This document shows, piece by piece, positions 43,612 to 52,087 of a DNA stretch of 64,000 bases. This stretch comes from Lawsonibacter faecis (GTDB lineage: Bacteria; Bacillota; Clostridia; Oscillospirales; Oscillospiraceae). Position 1 is the stretch's first letter. Each line of letters starts with the position of its first letter. Location of the stretch: the NCBI RefSeq assembly GCF_014287675.1, contig NZ_JACOPQ010000006.1:62001-126000 (forward strand), written 5' to 3'. Under the pieces are notes generated by a model. It ran no database searches and had not been told where the DNA came from. It saw nothing but the letters and a program-made list of their open reading frames with translations. The position numbers and the translations under genes are program-made.

Positions 43612-44832
43612 TTACGGCTGCGTGTCCTGCGCCTGATCGGCGAAGGGCACGAATTTTCCGATTTCCTCTTTGCATTCCGCCTGAAGCCGGACGGTCAGCT
43701 TCCCGTCCGCCGCGCGGGACGTGTAGTCCGCGCTGATAACCTCGCCGGAGCCTAGCTGCTGCCGGAGGGCCTCGTCCAGCCGGGCGCGGAGCAGCTCCTC
43801 CGCGGCGGCGATGTCCACCGGGGCGGGGGTGGTATCGTAGGCCCGGACGGTCTCCCTGGTCAGGGACAGGGGCATCTCCTGTCCGCCGGGGAGGCTGGCG
43901 GTCCATACGTTGGTTATTTTATCATACTCGGCAAAGGAAATTCCACTGTTTCCGTAAAAATTGATGCGTCGGCCCAACAAATTCAGGGACCAGAGGGCTA
44001 TCTCCTCCCCGGTATAGGATTTGACCCGGGCCTCCAGGGGGATTTCCGCCTCCAGCGTCCGCCAGGTCCGGGCGTAGATCAGCCCGTTGGCCTTCACCCT
44101 CCGCCAGCCCAAATCCACCTCGCCGTACTCCGGGCCCTCGATGTGAATATTCCCGGCAATTAAAAGCTCTCCCGCCAGGACGGTGTCCCCCTCCTTGACG
44201 GCGGCCTCCCCCTCCAGGACCGACAAATCCGTCACCAGCCCGGGGGCGCGGGCCACCACGTCCCCCAGGACTTTGTCGTCCACCAGTTCGGGCTTCTCCA
44301 CCTTCTCCCGCACCAGTACCTCGGCCACCGTGCCCCGCATATTGACCGCGCACCAGGACAGGCCGTCCACCCGCAGCAGCAGCTCCTGGGCTGTGGCGGC
44401 CGGGTCGATGCCGGGGCCGTAGACTCCGGGGCGGACCCCCAGGCGGCGCAGTTGGCTCACGATCTCCGCCGTGGAGACAGTCTCGTTGCCCGAAACCTCC
44501 ACCGTCAGCACGAACTGGGACAGGACGCACACCGCCATCAGGGAGAGCGTCAGCCCGGCCAGCAGGGCGTACCGCTTTTTAAACCGCGCGAGAAAGGCGG
44601 GGGCCCCCCGGCTGAGCTGGGTCTTGACCTCGCACATGACCTTCTCCCCCAAGGCCCGGGAGCGCTTCAAATCCTTCCGGGCCACGGTGATGCGCAGGTT
44701 TCCCGCATCCAGCCACTCCACAGCCCAGAAGCTCACGCCGTTCTGGGCGCAGAGGTTCAAAAAGCGCTCCGGAAAGGCTCCGGAGACCTCCAGGCGCACG
44801 CTTCCCCGGAGGAAATTGATGATTTTTTGCAT
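43612..44832 (-). CDS. yqfD: Sporulation protein YqfD
   Basis: The protein has 406 residues. A cytoplasmic N-terminal domain of about 85 residues precedes one membrane helix near residues 90-110. A large extracytoplasmic part begins with a POTRA-like stretch, V-E-V-S-G-N-E-T-V-S-T. YqfD is a sigma-E-dependent mother-cell protein needed for efficient sporulation in Bacillus. Its presence with yqfC shows that the lineage retains sporulation genes. AGGGGG precedes the ATG. Confidence 0.92.
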   Translation of the reverse strand: MQKIINFLRGSVRLEVSGAFPERFLNLCAQNGVSFWAVEWLDAGNLRITVARKDLKRSRALGEKVMCEVKTQLSRGAPAFLARFKKRYALLAGLTLSLMAVCVLSQFVLTVEVSGNETVSTAEIVSQLRRLGVRPGVYGPGIDPAATAQELLLRVDGLSWCAVNMRGTVAEVLVREKVEKPELVDDKVLGDVVARAPGLVTDLSVLEGEAAVKEGDTVLAGELLIAGNIHIEGPEYGEVDLGWRRVKANGLIYARTWRTLEAEIPLEARVKSYTGEEIALWSLNLLGRRINFYGNSGISFAEYDKITNVWTASLPGGQEMPLSLTRETVRAYDTTPAPVDIAAAEELLRARLDEALRQQLGSGEVISADYTSRAADGKLTVRLQAECKEEIGKFVPFADQAQDTQP

Positions 44833-44911
44833 AACACACCCCCTGGGAAGATAAAAAAGAAACGAGGTTCTTCGCGCCGGCCCTCATCTTACATTTTTCC
44901 TTCTTCTTTTT

Positions 44912-45193
44912 CTATGTCAGCTCCACACCCAAAATGGTCCCGGTAATCAGCAGCTCGCTGGCGTTCATCGCCCTCAGCTCCAGGCCGTCGCCCCGGACCT
45001 TTACCACCAGCTTTCCGCCGGAGACGTGAATCTCCTCGGTGCCGTAGGCCAGAATCCCCTTGTGGTTTTCCATCCGCAGCTCCCGGTTCCCGGTGAGCTC
45101 AATGCGGGGCAGCCCGGCCACCACGTCGCCGGGCAGATCGAAGACCTGTGCCGTCCTCTCCAGGATGCCCTCCCGTTTTCCTCGCTTTTCCAT
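44912..45193 (-). CDS. yqfC: Sporulation protein YqfC (YabP family)
   Basis: The protein has 93 residues with the YabP/YqfC fold signatures D-L-P-G-D-V-V-A-G-L-P-R-I-E-L-T-G and I-L-A-Y-G-T-E-E-I near residues 48-58. It is paired with yqfD as in other endospore formers. AGGAGGGGG precedes the ATG. A sigma-E promoter is expected, but the upstream sequence shows only a loose CATATGGA. Confidence 0.9.
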   Translation of the reverse strand: MEKRGKREGILERTAQVFDLPGDVVAGLPRIELTGNRELRMENHKGILAYGTEEIHVSGGKLVVKVRGDGLELRAMNASELLITGTILGVELT

Positions 45194-45315
45194 TCCGCCC
45201 CCTCCTCGTCCTGCTATCCATATGATAAAAATACTCCGGGCTTGCCTGTCCCAGAGAAAAAGAGCGTCCGCGCCCGGCGGGCGGCGGCGGCCATTTTCTC
45301 ACCTCCGCACAGCGC

Positions 45316-45351
45316 AAACCGGGGGCGCGGCCTAGGCCGCGCCCCCGGTTT
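45316..45351 (-). terminator. Terminator after the DUF1905 gene
   Basis: A perfect 36-base palindrome, AAACCGGGGGCGCGGCCT with its complement, follows the stop by seven bases. The T-run on the minus strand is short. Confidence 0.7.
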
Positions 45352-45358
45352 GTAAACA

Positions 45359-45628
45359 CTATTCCCGCTCCTGAACGGTCACCCGCACCACATCGCCCGG
45401 GCCTTTCCCAACCCTGGCTCGGATGTCCTTGCGCAGGCCCAGGATATGGCCCTGCGTACCCATACGCACGAGGCTCCCTTCATAGGCCTCGCCGTCAAAG
45501 CTGGCGCGGACCTTCACGCGCCCTCTCCCGAATTCCGCGCGCACGTCGTAGGGAAACTCCACATAGGCCCCGTCGATATCCGGAACCTTGCGGATCACCG
45601 CGTCGAATATATAGACCCTTTCGTTCAA
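45359..45628 (-). CDS. DUF1905 domain protein
   Basis: A beta-barrel-type protein of 89 residues. Family motifs seen are Y-V-E-F-P-Y-D-V near residue 22, the central F-D-G-E-A-Y-E-G-S-L near residue 44, and the tail G-K-G-P-G-D-V-V-R-V-T-V. Its function is unknown. The start is TTG 45628 inside the cca stop (ATTGA overlap), with AGAGGCGG before it, so it is coupled to the tRNA nucleotidyltransferase gene. Confidence 0.8.
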   Translation of the reverse strand: MNERVYIFDAVIRKVPDIDGAYVEFPYDVRAEFGRGRVKVRASFDGEAYEGSLVRMGTQGHILGLRKDIRARVGKGPGDVVRVTVQERE

Positions 45629-46815
45629 TCCTCCGCCTCTTCCCGCTTCAGGATGTCCAGCAGGACCTCCCGCCGGTTGTCCTCCGGATGGTCCAGCACA
45701 TGGCTCAAAAGCCGCGCCTGGGCGGCGCCAATCTCCGTGCCGGAGTAGCCCAGGGCCGTCAAATCCCGGCCCCGGAGCGCCAGGTCCGAGACCCGGCAGC
45801 AGGGCCGCTCCTCCAGTATCTCCAGGAGCGCGGCGGTGTATGCGCCGGCGGTGAGGGCATCCCCAATGGCTGCGGCGGCTATGCAGGCGTCCTTTCCGTA
45901 GCCGGCCAGAGCCCGCCGCCAATCCCGCGCCGACCAGGGCGGGCCGTCCCGCCAGAGGGCCGCGCCCCCCTCGCAGGCGGAGATGGTTTTTTTGTCAAGC
46001 CGCAGGGCCCGCAGGAAGTCTCCCACGCTTCTGATGCTCCCCCAGTCGGCCAGCGCGCCGCACAGGGCCGCCCACCGGGACAGGGGCGCAGCCTCCGTCC
46101 GGTGGAGGACGGTGAGGTCCGGGTCGGCGGGGCCCGCCAGGTATTTGTCCATAAGCCCCCAGGTAAAGAGCCGCTCCCCCCGCTCGGGCCAGGGAGACAG
46201 GAGGGTCTTCTCCAGCTCCGTGCGTACCCGCTCGGCGGAGAGTCCGTCCGCCCGGCGGGCGCATTTGCGCAGCGCCTGGGCCGTCCCGCTCTCAATGGCA
46301 AAGCCCAGTTGAGCGGAGAAGCGCACGGCCCGCAGCATCCGCAGGGCGTCCTCCCGAAAGCGGCGCTCCGCATCCCCCACGCAGCGGATAAGCCGCATAC
46401 GCAGATCGCTCTGCCCACCGCAGGGGTCGATAATTTCCCCCTCCGGCCCCAGGGCCATGGCGTTGATGGTAAAATCCCGCCGGCTCAGGTCCTCGGTGAG
46501 CCCCGCGTCGAAGCGCACTGCGTCGGGGTGCCGCCCGTCGGCGTAACCCCCCTCCCGGCGGAAGGTGGTCACCTCCACGCCGCCGTCCTCGGTAAGGACG
46601 GTAACGGTGCCGTGTTTCACGCCGGTGGGGACAGTGCGCTCGAAGAGCGCCATGACCGTCTCCGGCAGGGCCGAGGTGGTCACATCCCAGTCCGCCGGGT
46701 CCACGCCCCGCAGCAGGTCCCGGACGCAGCCGCCCACCGGATAGGCCCCGAACCCCGCGGCCCGCAGCGTCCGGCACACCCGGGCGACGCCGCCGGGAAT
46801 TTGCGTCCTATCCAT
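45625..46815 (-). CDS. cca: CCA tRNA nucleotidyltransferase / poly(A) polymerase family
   Basis: The protein has 396 residues. The class II nucleotidyltransferase head has G-A-Y-P-V-G-G-C-V-R-D near residue 24 and D-W-D-V-T-T-S near residue 42. The D-F-T-I-N-A-M-A motif and E-D-A-L-R-M-L-R-A-V-R-F in the neck are intact. It adds or repairs the 3' CCA of tRNAs; CCA versus poly(A) specificity cannot be told from motifs alone. Start 46815 follows GAGGGGG. It diverges from murC. Confidence 0.9.
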   Translation of the reverse strand: MDRTQIPGGVARVCRTLRAAGFGAYPVGGCVRDLLRGVDPADWDVTTSALPETVMALFERTVPTGVKHGTVTVLTEDGGVEVTTFRREGGYADGRHPDAVRFDAGLTEDLSRRDFTINAMALGPEGEIIDPCGGQSDLRMRLIRCVGDAERRFREDALRMLRAVRFSAQLGFAIESGTAQALRKCARRADGLSAERVRTELEKTLLSPWPERGERLFTWGLMDKYLAGPADPDLTVLHRTEAAPLSRWAALCGALADWGSIRSVGDFLRALRLDKKTISACEGGAALWRDGPPWSARDWRRALAGYGKDACIAAAAIGDALTAGAYTAALLEILEERPCCRVSDLALRGRDLTALGYSGTEIGAAQARLLSHVLDHPEDNRREVLLDILKREEAED

Positions 46816-46880
46816 ACTTCCGCCCCCTCTGGTATCTTTTTCTTGTCCACTGTCTATAATGGTATCAGCTTGGAAATGCC

Positions 46881-46909
46881 TTGCCATTTCTACTACTTCA
46901 TATTATAAT
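46881..46909 (+). promoter_or_regulatory. Sigma-A promoter of murC
   Basis: TTGCCA (46881-46886), a 17-bp spacer and TATAAT (46904-46909). Confidence 0.8.
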
Positions 46910-46959
46910 GGTAAACTTGAAAAGAGCAACGAATACTTACAAAAAAGGGCGTGTTCCCT

Positions 46960-48333
46960 ATGTCAAACAACATCCACGACTATATTGTCCCCGGTGGGCG
47001 GGCACATCTGGTGGGCATCGGCGGCGTCTCCATGTCGCCTCTGGCCGAGGTTCTCGCCGGTATGGGTATGCGCATCACCGGATCGGATATGCGTGAGAGC
47101 GCCACCGTGGAGCATCTGCGCTCCCTGGGCATCCAAATATCCATCGGCCACACAGCGGCCAACGTGGGCGACGTGGACCTCATTGTCCGCACCGCCGCCG
47201 TACACGACGACAATCCCGAGATCTCCGAGGCGCGCCGCCGGGGGATCCCGGTCTTTGAACGCGCCCAGGCCTGGGGCTCCATCATGCGCAGCTACAAGAA
47301 CGCGCTGTGCATCTCGGGCACTCATGGGAAGACCACCACCACCTCCATGTGCACCCACATCGCCATGGCCGCCCAGGCGGACCCTACGGTGATGATCGGC
47401 GGCACCCTGCCCCTCCTGGGTGCGGGCCACCGGGTGGGCCAGGGGGACACCATCATCCTGGAGAGCTGCGAGTACTGCAACTCCTTTCTCTCCTTCTTCC
47501 CCACGGTGGCGGTGATCCTGAACATTGAGGCCGACCATCTGGACTTCTTCCAAGACCTGGAGGACGTGGAGCACTCCTTCCGCACCTTTGCAGATCTGGT
47601 GCCTGAAAACGGTCTTATCATCGCCAACCGGGACGACGCCAACACCATGAAGACCCTGGAGGGGGAGACGCGGCGCGTGATCACCTTCGGCCTCAGTGAG
47701 GGGGACGTCCACGCAGGGGATCTCACCTGGGAAAAGGGCCTGCCCGCCTTCGACGTGGTCTACCGGGGAGAGGCCTTCGCCCATGTGTCTCTGAAGGTCC
47801 CCGGCGCGCACAACGTGCTGGACGCCCTGGCCGCCGCCGCATCCGCCATCGCTCTGGGGATGCCCGCCCGGGCCGTGGAGGAGGGGCTGGCCGCCTTCCG
47901 TGGCGCGGGCCGCCGGTTCGAGCACAAGGGCAGCTGCAACGGCGCTGAGGTGTACGACGACTACGCCCACCACCCCGGCGAGCTGCGCGCCCTCCTCTCC
48001 ACCGCCAAGACCCTGGGGTACGAGCGGGTGGTCTGCGCCTTTCAGCCCCACACCTACACACGGACCAAGGCCCTCTTCGACGATTTTGTGGAGGTTCTCA
48101 GGGAGAGCGACCTCACCCTTCTGGCAGAAATCTTTGCCGCCCGCGAGGTCAACACCATCGGCATCTCCTCCCGGGATCTGGCCAATAAAATACCGGGCTC
48201 GCGTTACTTCGCCACTCTGCCCGAGCTGACTGCGCACCTGAAGGAGATCGCCCGGCCCGGCGACCTGATTCTCACCGTCGGCGCGGGGGATATCTACACG
48301 GTGGGCGAGGCCCTGGTCGCGGACGTTATCTGA
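46960..48333 (+). CDS. murC: UDP-N-acetylmuramate--L-alanine ligase
   Basis: Adds L-Ala to UDP-MurNAc. The protein has 457 residues. Seen are G-I-G-G-V-S-M-S-P-L-A near residue 19, the ATP loop S-G-T-H-G-K-T-T-T-T near residue 115, E-A-D-H-L-D-F-F near residue 190 and Y-D-D-Y-A-H-H-P near residue 330. The start is ATG 46960 with AAGGG ten bases upstream. It is 28 kb from the dcw cluster and has its own promoter and terminator. Confidence 0.96.
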   Translation: MSNNIHDYIVPGGRAHLVGIGGVSMSPLAEVLAGMGMRITGSDMRESATVEHLRSLGIQISIGHTAANVGDVDLIVRTAAVHDDNPEISEARRRGIPVFERAQAWGSIMRSYKNALCISGTHGKTTTTSMCTHIAMAAQADPTVMIGGTLPLLGAGHRVGQGDTIILESCEYCNSFLSFFPTVAVILNIEADHLDFFQDLEDVEHSFRTFADLVPENGLIIANRDDANTMKTLEGETRRVITFGLSEGDVHAGDLTWEKGLPAFDVVYRGEAFAHVSLKVPGAHNVLDALAAAASAIALGMPARAVEEGLAAFRGAGRRFEHKGSCNGAEVYDDYAHHPGELRALLSTAKTLGYERVVCAFQPHTYTRTKALFDDFVEVLRESDLTLLAEIFAAREVNTIGISSRDLANKIPGSRYFATLPELTAHLKEIARPGDLILTVGAGDIYTVGEALVADVI

Positions 48334-48341
48334 GCCACATC

Positions 48342-48380
48342 AAAAGCGGGACATATGCAGCTGCATATGTCCCGCTTTTC
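48342..48380 (+). terminator. Terminator of murC
   Basis: A perfect 38-base palindrome, AAAAGCGGGACATATGCAG with its complement, ends in TTTT. Confidence 0.9.
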
Positions 48381-48398
48381 CATCTCGTTATGGCCGTC

Positions 48399-48503
48399 CT
48401 ACGGCAGCCGCTCCGGCTGGCAGCGCGCCTGCGCCCAATCGCGCTCCTCCATGCCCTCATCCCTCCCCTGCCGCAGCAGCGACAGGATTGCGGCGTCCTC
48501 CAT
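48399..48503 (-). pseudogene. Possible remnant of an ECF sigma-factor gene
   Basis: A 34-residue frame starts M-E-D-A-A-I-L-S-L-L-R-Q-G-R-D-E-G-M-E with GGGGGGAG before the ATG. The first 20 residues resemble the opening of ECF sigma factors; then the frame ends in unrelated sequence. It could be a truncated gene or chance. Confidence 0.3.
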
Positions 48504-48590
48504 CGCCTCTCCCCCCTTCACCCATACCATACGCCCGCCGCGGAGAAATCCCCCCCTTTTTCCATGTAGATTTTCGTTTATCCGGGAACG

Positions 48591-48625
48591 CCAAGGCCCG
48601 CCCGGCGGCGCCGGGCGGGCCTTGG
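48591..48625 (-). terminator. Hairpin after the TetR gene
   Basis: CCAAGGCCCGCCCGG pairs with its complement across five bases, directly after the stop. No clear T-run is seen. Confidence 0.6.
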
Positions 48626-48626
48626 C

Positions 48627-49247
48627 TTAATGGTTTGGTTCCGTCTCGTAGACACTGGCAAATTGGAGCACATGGTCCCGAAGCGCGCTCCGGACAGTGT
48701 CCTCCTCCGCACTGCCGCCGCAGCGGCTGAAGAGGAGGAAAATCGGCCCGTAGAACTGCGCCGCCGCAGCGCCGGGGTCGCCGGGGCGGAAAATCCCCCG
48801 CTGCATCATCTGGGCAAAGAGGGCGGTCTGGAAGCGGATGGGCGCTTCGATGAAGATATCCCGGTAGCACCGCCCGGCTTCGCCGTTCCGGTACTGCTCC
48901 AGGGTGAGCATCTGCCGGAACATCCGCAGGCCGTCGTCGGTGATGAAGCGCAGAAAGACATCCCCCGTCAGCGCCGCCAGCGCCTCGGTATCCCGCATGA
49001 AATCCATCTCCGCCAGCGCGGGGCCCGGCCGGCCCGTCAGATGGTAGGGCGCGAATATAGCCTCGATCTGCCGGCCGCTCTCCTCCACCAGCGCGTCGAA
49101 GATGGCCTGCTTGCACTTGAAATGGTTGTAAATGGAGCTCTCCTTAATCCCCACCGCCCCGGCGATGTCCCGGACAGATACGGCCTCGTATCCCCGGACC
49201 GAAAACAGCTCCAGCGCCGCCTGGGCGATCTTTTCTTTTGTCGTCAC
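48627..49247 (-). CDS. TetR-family transcriptional regulator
   Basis: The protein has 206 residues. The TetR helix-turn-helix is at the N-terminus (A-L-E-L-F-S-V-R-G-Y then V-G-I-K-E-S-S-I-Y-N-H-F). The rest is a helical ligand domain with no specific signature. It is second in an operon with a small membrane protein, starting four bases after that gene's stop. Two palindromes in the operon promoter are the likely operators, so it represses its own operon; the inducer is unknown. Confidence 0.9.
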   Translation of the reverse strand: MTTKEKIAQAALELFSVRGYEAVSVRDIAGAVGIKESSIYNHFKCKQAIFDALVEESGRQIEAIFAPYHLTGRPGPALAEMDFMRDTEALAALTGDVFLRFITDDGLRMFRQMLTLEQYRNGEAGRCYRDIFIEAPIRFQTALFAQMMQRGIFRPGDPGAAAAQFYGPIFLLFSRCGGSAEEDTVRSALRDHVLQFASVYETEPNH

Positions 49248-49251
49248 GACC

Positions 49252-49674
49252 TCACCCCTGTAGGTGAAGTATAACCCGCGAGACCTCGATGGTCAACACC
49301 TTGACGGTAAACGCCGCCGACAGCACCGCAAATACCCAGAAGCGATAGGTCTGGTGAGGTACGAAAAGCGCCGAGAGGCCCGCCAGGAAAATGACGCCGC
49401 CGCTGATACAGCAGATAACGGACTGAACGCTCTTGACGTTGAACAGCCCCGCCGCCACCGAGCCGTCGATGGCATTCTGGACCGACAGATGGTAGCCGTC
49501 CCGGGCGGCGGCCAGGGTGCACAGCACCAGTCCCGCCGCCGCCAGCACCAGGATGCGCCAGCCCCAGCGCTCCACCGTCTCCCGCCGGACCAGGGACGCG
49601 ATGATAAACCCCGCCAGCGCCAGCATCAGCAGCAGGGACTGGACTCTCACGGGGGAACCGAGATAGAGTTTCAT
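49252..49674 (-). CDS. Four-helix membrane protein of the TetR operon
   Basis: The protein has 140 residues with hydrophobic segments near residues 10-28, 40-58, 82-102 and 108-130. No family is recognised; size and topology resemble DoxX- or DUF-type small membrane proteins. ATG 49674 follows GGAGGG. Being first in a TetR-controlled operon, it may be the regulated effector, for example in efflux or lipid stress, but that is a guess. Confidence 0.7.
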   Translation of the reverse strand: MKLYLGSPVRVQSLLLMLALAGFIIASLVRRETVERWGWRILVLAAAGLVLCTLAAARDGYHLSVQNAIDGSVAAGLFNVKSVQSVICCISGGVIFLAGLSALFVPHQTYRFWVFAVLSAAFTVKVLTIEVSRVILHLQG

Positions 49675-49687
49675 ATGTTTCCCTCCA

Positions 49688-49736
49688 AACTAACAATTGT
49701 TAGTTATAGTATAGCTAACAACTGTTAGTCTGTCAA
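49688..49736 (-). promoter_or_regulatory. Promoter and two TetR operators
   Basis: On the minus strand TTGACA (49736-49731), a 17-bp spacer and TATACT (49713-49708). The palindrome CTAACAACTGTTAG (49715-49728) fills the spacer, and CTAACAATTGTTAG (49690-49703) follows the -10. Their starts are 25 bp apart. Binding would block RNA polymerase directly. Confidence 0.85.
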
Positions 49737-49771
49737 GCAGAGGTTTCCAATGCTTCTGTGCTCCTCACCAC

Positions 49772-49804
49772 AAAAAAGCGCCCGGCCGTCGGCCGGGCGC
49801 TTTT
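49772..49804 (-). terminator. Terminator of mreB
   Basis: AAAAGCGCCCGGCCG pairs with CGGCCGGGCGCTTTT across one base, followed by TT on the minus strand. Confidence 0.9.
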
Positions 49805-49810
49805 GTCTCT

Positions 49811-50833
49811 TTAATTCATCTGTTTCCGCCGGGAGAGGTTCTTGGTGCCCGGCTCCATGTCGCCCATGGAGTCCAGCGCCTTGCCCGTGCCGAAGGCCAC
49901 GCAGGAGATGGCGTCGTCGGCGATATGGGTCTCAATGCCGGTATGGGACTCGATGAGCTTGTCGAAGCCCCAGACCAAGCTGCCGCCGCCGGTCATAACG
50001 ATGCCGTTGGTGGAGATATCGGCCACCAGCTCCGGGGGCGTGCGCTCCAGGACGCTGTGGATGGCCTCCAGGATGCGGGTGGAGACCTCCTCAAAGGCCT
50101 CGATCATCTCGCTGGAGGTGACGGTGAAGGTCCGGGGCAGGCCGGTCATCAGGCAGCGGCCCTTGACCTCGAAGCTCTGCTCCTCGGGCCGGGGGAAGAC
50201 GCAGCCGATCTGCATCTTAATCTCCTCGGCGGTGCGGTCGCCGATGAGTACATTGTGCTTGCGGCGGATATACTTCACAATGGCCTCATCAAACTGGTCG
50301 CCGGCGATCTTGATGGAGGTGGACTCCACGATGCCGCTGAGGGAGATTACGGCGATGTCGGTGGTGCCGCCTCCGATATCCACCACCATATGGCCGTCGG
50401 GCTTGGCGATGTCGATGCCCGCGCCGATGGCGGCGGCCAGAGGCTCCTCAATGATGTACACGTTGCGGGCGCCGGCCTGAATACCGGCGTCGATGACGGC
50501 GCGCTCCTCCACCTCGGTAATGCCGGAGGGGACGCAGATCATCACCCGGGGCTTGAAGAAGCGGAAGGAGGCCGCCTTGCGGATAAACTCCTTGAGCATC
50601 CGCTCGGTCATGTCGAAGTCGGAAATCACACCCTCCCGGAGGGGACGGATCGCCACGATGTTGCCGGGGGTACGGCCCAGCATCTGCTGCGCCTCGGTGC
50701 CCACCTTGAGGATCTTTCCGCTGTCCTTGTCCATGGCCACCACGGAGGGCTCCCGCAGGACCACGCCTTTGCCCTTTACATATACCAAAATGGACGCCGT
50801 TCCCAGGTCGATCCCGATGTCTTTACTGAACAT
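49811..50833 (-). CDS. mreB: Rod-shape-determining protein MreB
   Basis: The bacterial actin that guides lateral wall synthesis. The protein has 340 residues from this start. Actin-fold motifs are D-L-G-T-A-S near residue 8, V-V-D-I-G-G-G-T-T-D near residue 150 and M-T-G-G-G-S near residue 280. An ATG at 50887 adds 18 amphipathic residues resembling the E. coli N-terminal helix, but the promoter -10 is only 15 bases before it, leaving almost no leader. The ATG at 50833 has GAGGTG. mreC and mreD are not adjacent, so this may be an Mbl-like paralogue. Confidence 0.9.
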   Translation of the reverse strand: MFSKDIGIDLGTASILVYVKGKGVVLREPSVVAMDKDSGKILKVGTEAQQMLGRTPGNIVAIRPLREGVISDFDMTERMLKEFIRKAASFRFFKPRVMICVPSGITEVEERAVIDAGIQAGARNVYIIEEPLAAAIGAGIDIAKPDGHMVVDIGGGTTDIAVISLSGIVESTSIKIAGDQFDEAIVKYIRRKHNVLIGDRTAEEIKMQIGCVFPRPEEQSFEVKGRCLMTGLPRTFTVTSSEMIEAFEEVSTRILEAIHSVLERTPPELVADISTNGIVMTGGGSLVWGFDKLIESHTGIETHIADDAISCVAFGTGKALDSMGDMEPGTKNLSRRKQMN

Positions 50834-50902
50834 ACCTGCACCTCGAAGTCTTTTGAAGCTTTCTTTTATTTTAGCCCAGAATCCCATACCTTAATCCTTT
50901 AC

Positions 50903-50931
50903 ATTATACGTGTTGGTCCTATGTATTTCAA
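50903..50931 (-). promoter_or_regulatory. Sigma-A promoter of mreB
   Basis: On the minus strand TTGAAA (50931-50926), a 17-bp spacer and TATAAT (50908-50903). Confidence 0.8.
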
Positions 50932-51089
50932 CGTTTTTCGTAAACTTTATAACTTTTTCACATTTGATAGGCCGCCCGGCGCAGAACCGTCCGGCGCAAA
51001 TCACAGCATATCGCAAAATGGGATATTTTCCGGGCTGCTCCGCCGCGGGAAGAAACGCCCGCCGAGAGGCCGTTTCAGAGTGCAGCATG

Positions 51090-51746
51090 TCACCGGGCCC
51101 GGGCCAGCGTGGCGCAAAGCACGTCGCACGCCCCGGAGATGCGCAGCACCCTGGCGCACTCCGAGATCGTGGCGCCGGTGGTAATCACGTCGTCGATGAG
51201 CAGCACCCGCCTGCCCGCCACCAGCTCCGGCTCGATGCACTGGTAGGCATTCATCACATTGGCCCTCCGGGCCGCCTCATGCTCCATCCCGGACTGGGCG
51301 CTGTTGTGTTTGGTCTTGCGCAGGGTTTCCGCCGCAACGTCGCCCAGCGCCATCGCGGCGGACTGGGCCAGCAGGAAGGCCTGGTCGTACCCCCGCTCCT
51401 TCTTCCGCCTGGACGAGAGGGGTACCCAGGTGATGAGATCGTACTCCCCCTCCAGGTGGTCCCGGACGCACTGTGCCACCAGGGAGCCGTACACCCTGGC
51501 GTAAGCGCTGATTCCCTTAAACTTATAGCGGTGGATGGATTCCCGCACGTCCCCCTCGTAGCGCAGGGGCGAGACGCACCTGGAGAAAAATTCCCCCTTC
51601 TGCTCCGCCGCGCCCTCAATAAGCCAGGGCAGGCCCCGCTGGCAGGCGGCGCAGATGTCCCGCTCGCCCGCGCCCAGAATTCTGCCGCAGAATACGCACC
51701 TGGGCGGAAACAGCAGGTCCAGCAGGACCGACACCGGCCCGCTCAT
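51090..51746 (-). CDS. comF: ComF-family phosphoribosyltransferase-like protein
   Basis: The protein has 218 residues. An N-terminal zinc ribbon has C-V-F-C-G then C-A-A-C near residues 17-34. The PRPP-binding motif is V-L-L-I-D-D-V-I-T-T-G-A-T near residue 180. ComF proteins act in uptake of single-stranded DNA during competence. Its ATG overlaps the stop of a small ribbon-helix-helix gene (ATGA). Confidence 0.88.
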   Translation of the reverse strand: MSGPVSVLLDLLFPPRCVFCGRILGAGERDICAACQRGLPWLIEGAAEQKGEFFSRCVSPLRYEGDVRESIHRYKFKGISAYARVYGSLVAQCVRDHLEGEYDLITWVPLSSRRKKERGYDQAFLLAQSAAMALGDVAAETLRKTKHNSAQSGMEHEAARRANVMNAYQCIEPELVAGRRVLLIDDVITTGATISECARVLRISGACDVLCATLARAR

Positions 51747-51919
51747 TTCAGATCCTCGTCCCGAATGGGACCGTGCTCCTTCTCAAAGCTCCGGACGCAC
51801 TCCTGAATCAGATGGATGACCTGCCAGTTCAGGGATCGGCCCTCATATTCCGCGATGTAGACCAGCTTTTTGTGCATCTCACTGTCCATGCGGATGCCGA
51901 GGTGTTTGTCTCTTTTCAT
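51743..51919 (-). CDS. Small ribbon-helix-helix (Arc-like) DNA-binding protein
   Basis: The protein has 58 residues, starting M-K-R-D-K-H-L-G-I-R-M-D-S-E and continuing L-V-Y-I-A-E-Y-E-G-R-S-L-N. The beta strand H-L-G-I-R-M and the two helices fit the RHH fold, which binds palindromes as a dimer. AAGGTGG precedes the ATG. A 12-bp-arm inverted repeat 37 bases upstream is the likely operator. Its coupling to comF suggests that it regulates comF. Confidence 0.75.
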   Translation of the reverse strand: MKRDKHLGIRMDSEMHKKLVYIAEYEGRSLNWQVIHLIQECVRSFEKEHGPIRDEDLK

Positions 51920-51955
51920 CGTAACACCACCTTCACGGAGATGTTATCTATTTTG

Positions 51956-51982
51956 TGCACGCACAATCGAATTGTGCGTGCA
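51956..51982 (-). promoter_or_regulatory. Inverted repeat upstream of the RHH-comF operon
   Basis: TGCACGCACAAT and ATTGTGCGTGCA are perfect arms around CGA. The site is palindromic and upstream of an RHH gene, so autoregulation is plausible. As RNA it could also form a hairpin. Confidence 0.6.
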
Positions 51983-52050
51983 TTTTAAGTTCATACATTT
52001 CTCCGTCTCCCACCTGCTCTGCGCAAACGCCGCCCGCTGCTATTGCACTG

Positions 52051-52078
52051 AAAGAGGGACCGGCGGCGCCGGTCCCTC
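52051..52078 (-). terminator. Terminator of recD2
   Basis: GAGGGACCGG pairs with CCGGTCCCTC, followed by TTTC on the minus strand, just after the stop. Confidence 0.75.
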
Positions 52079-52087
52079 CAGGATGAA

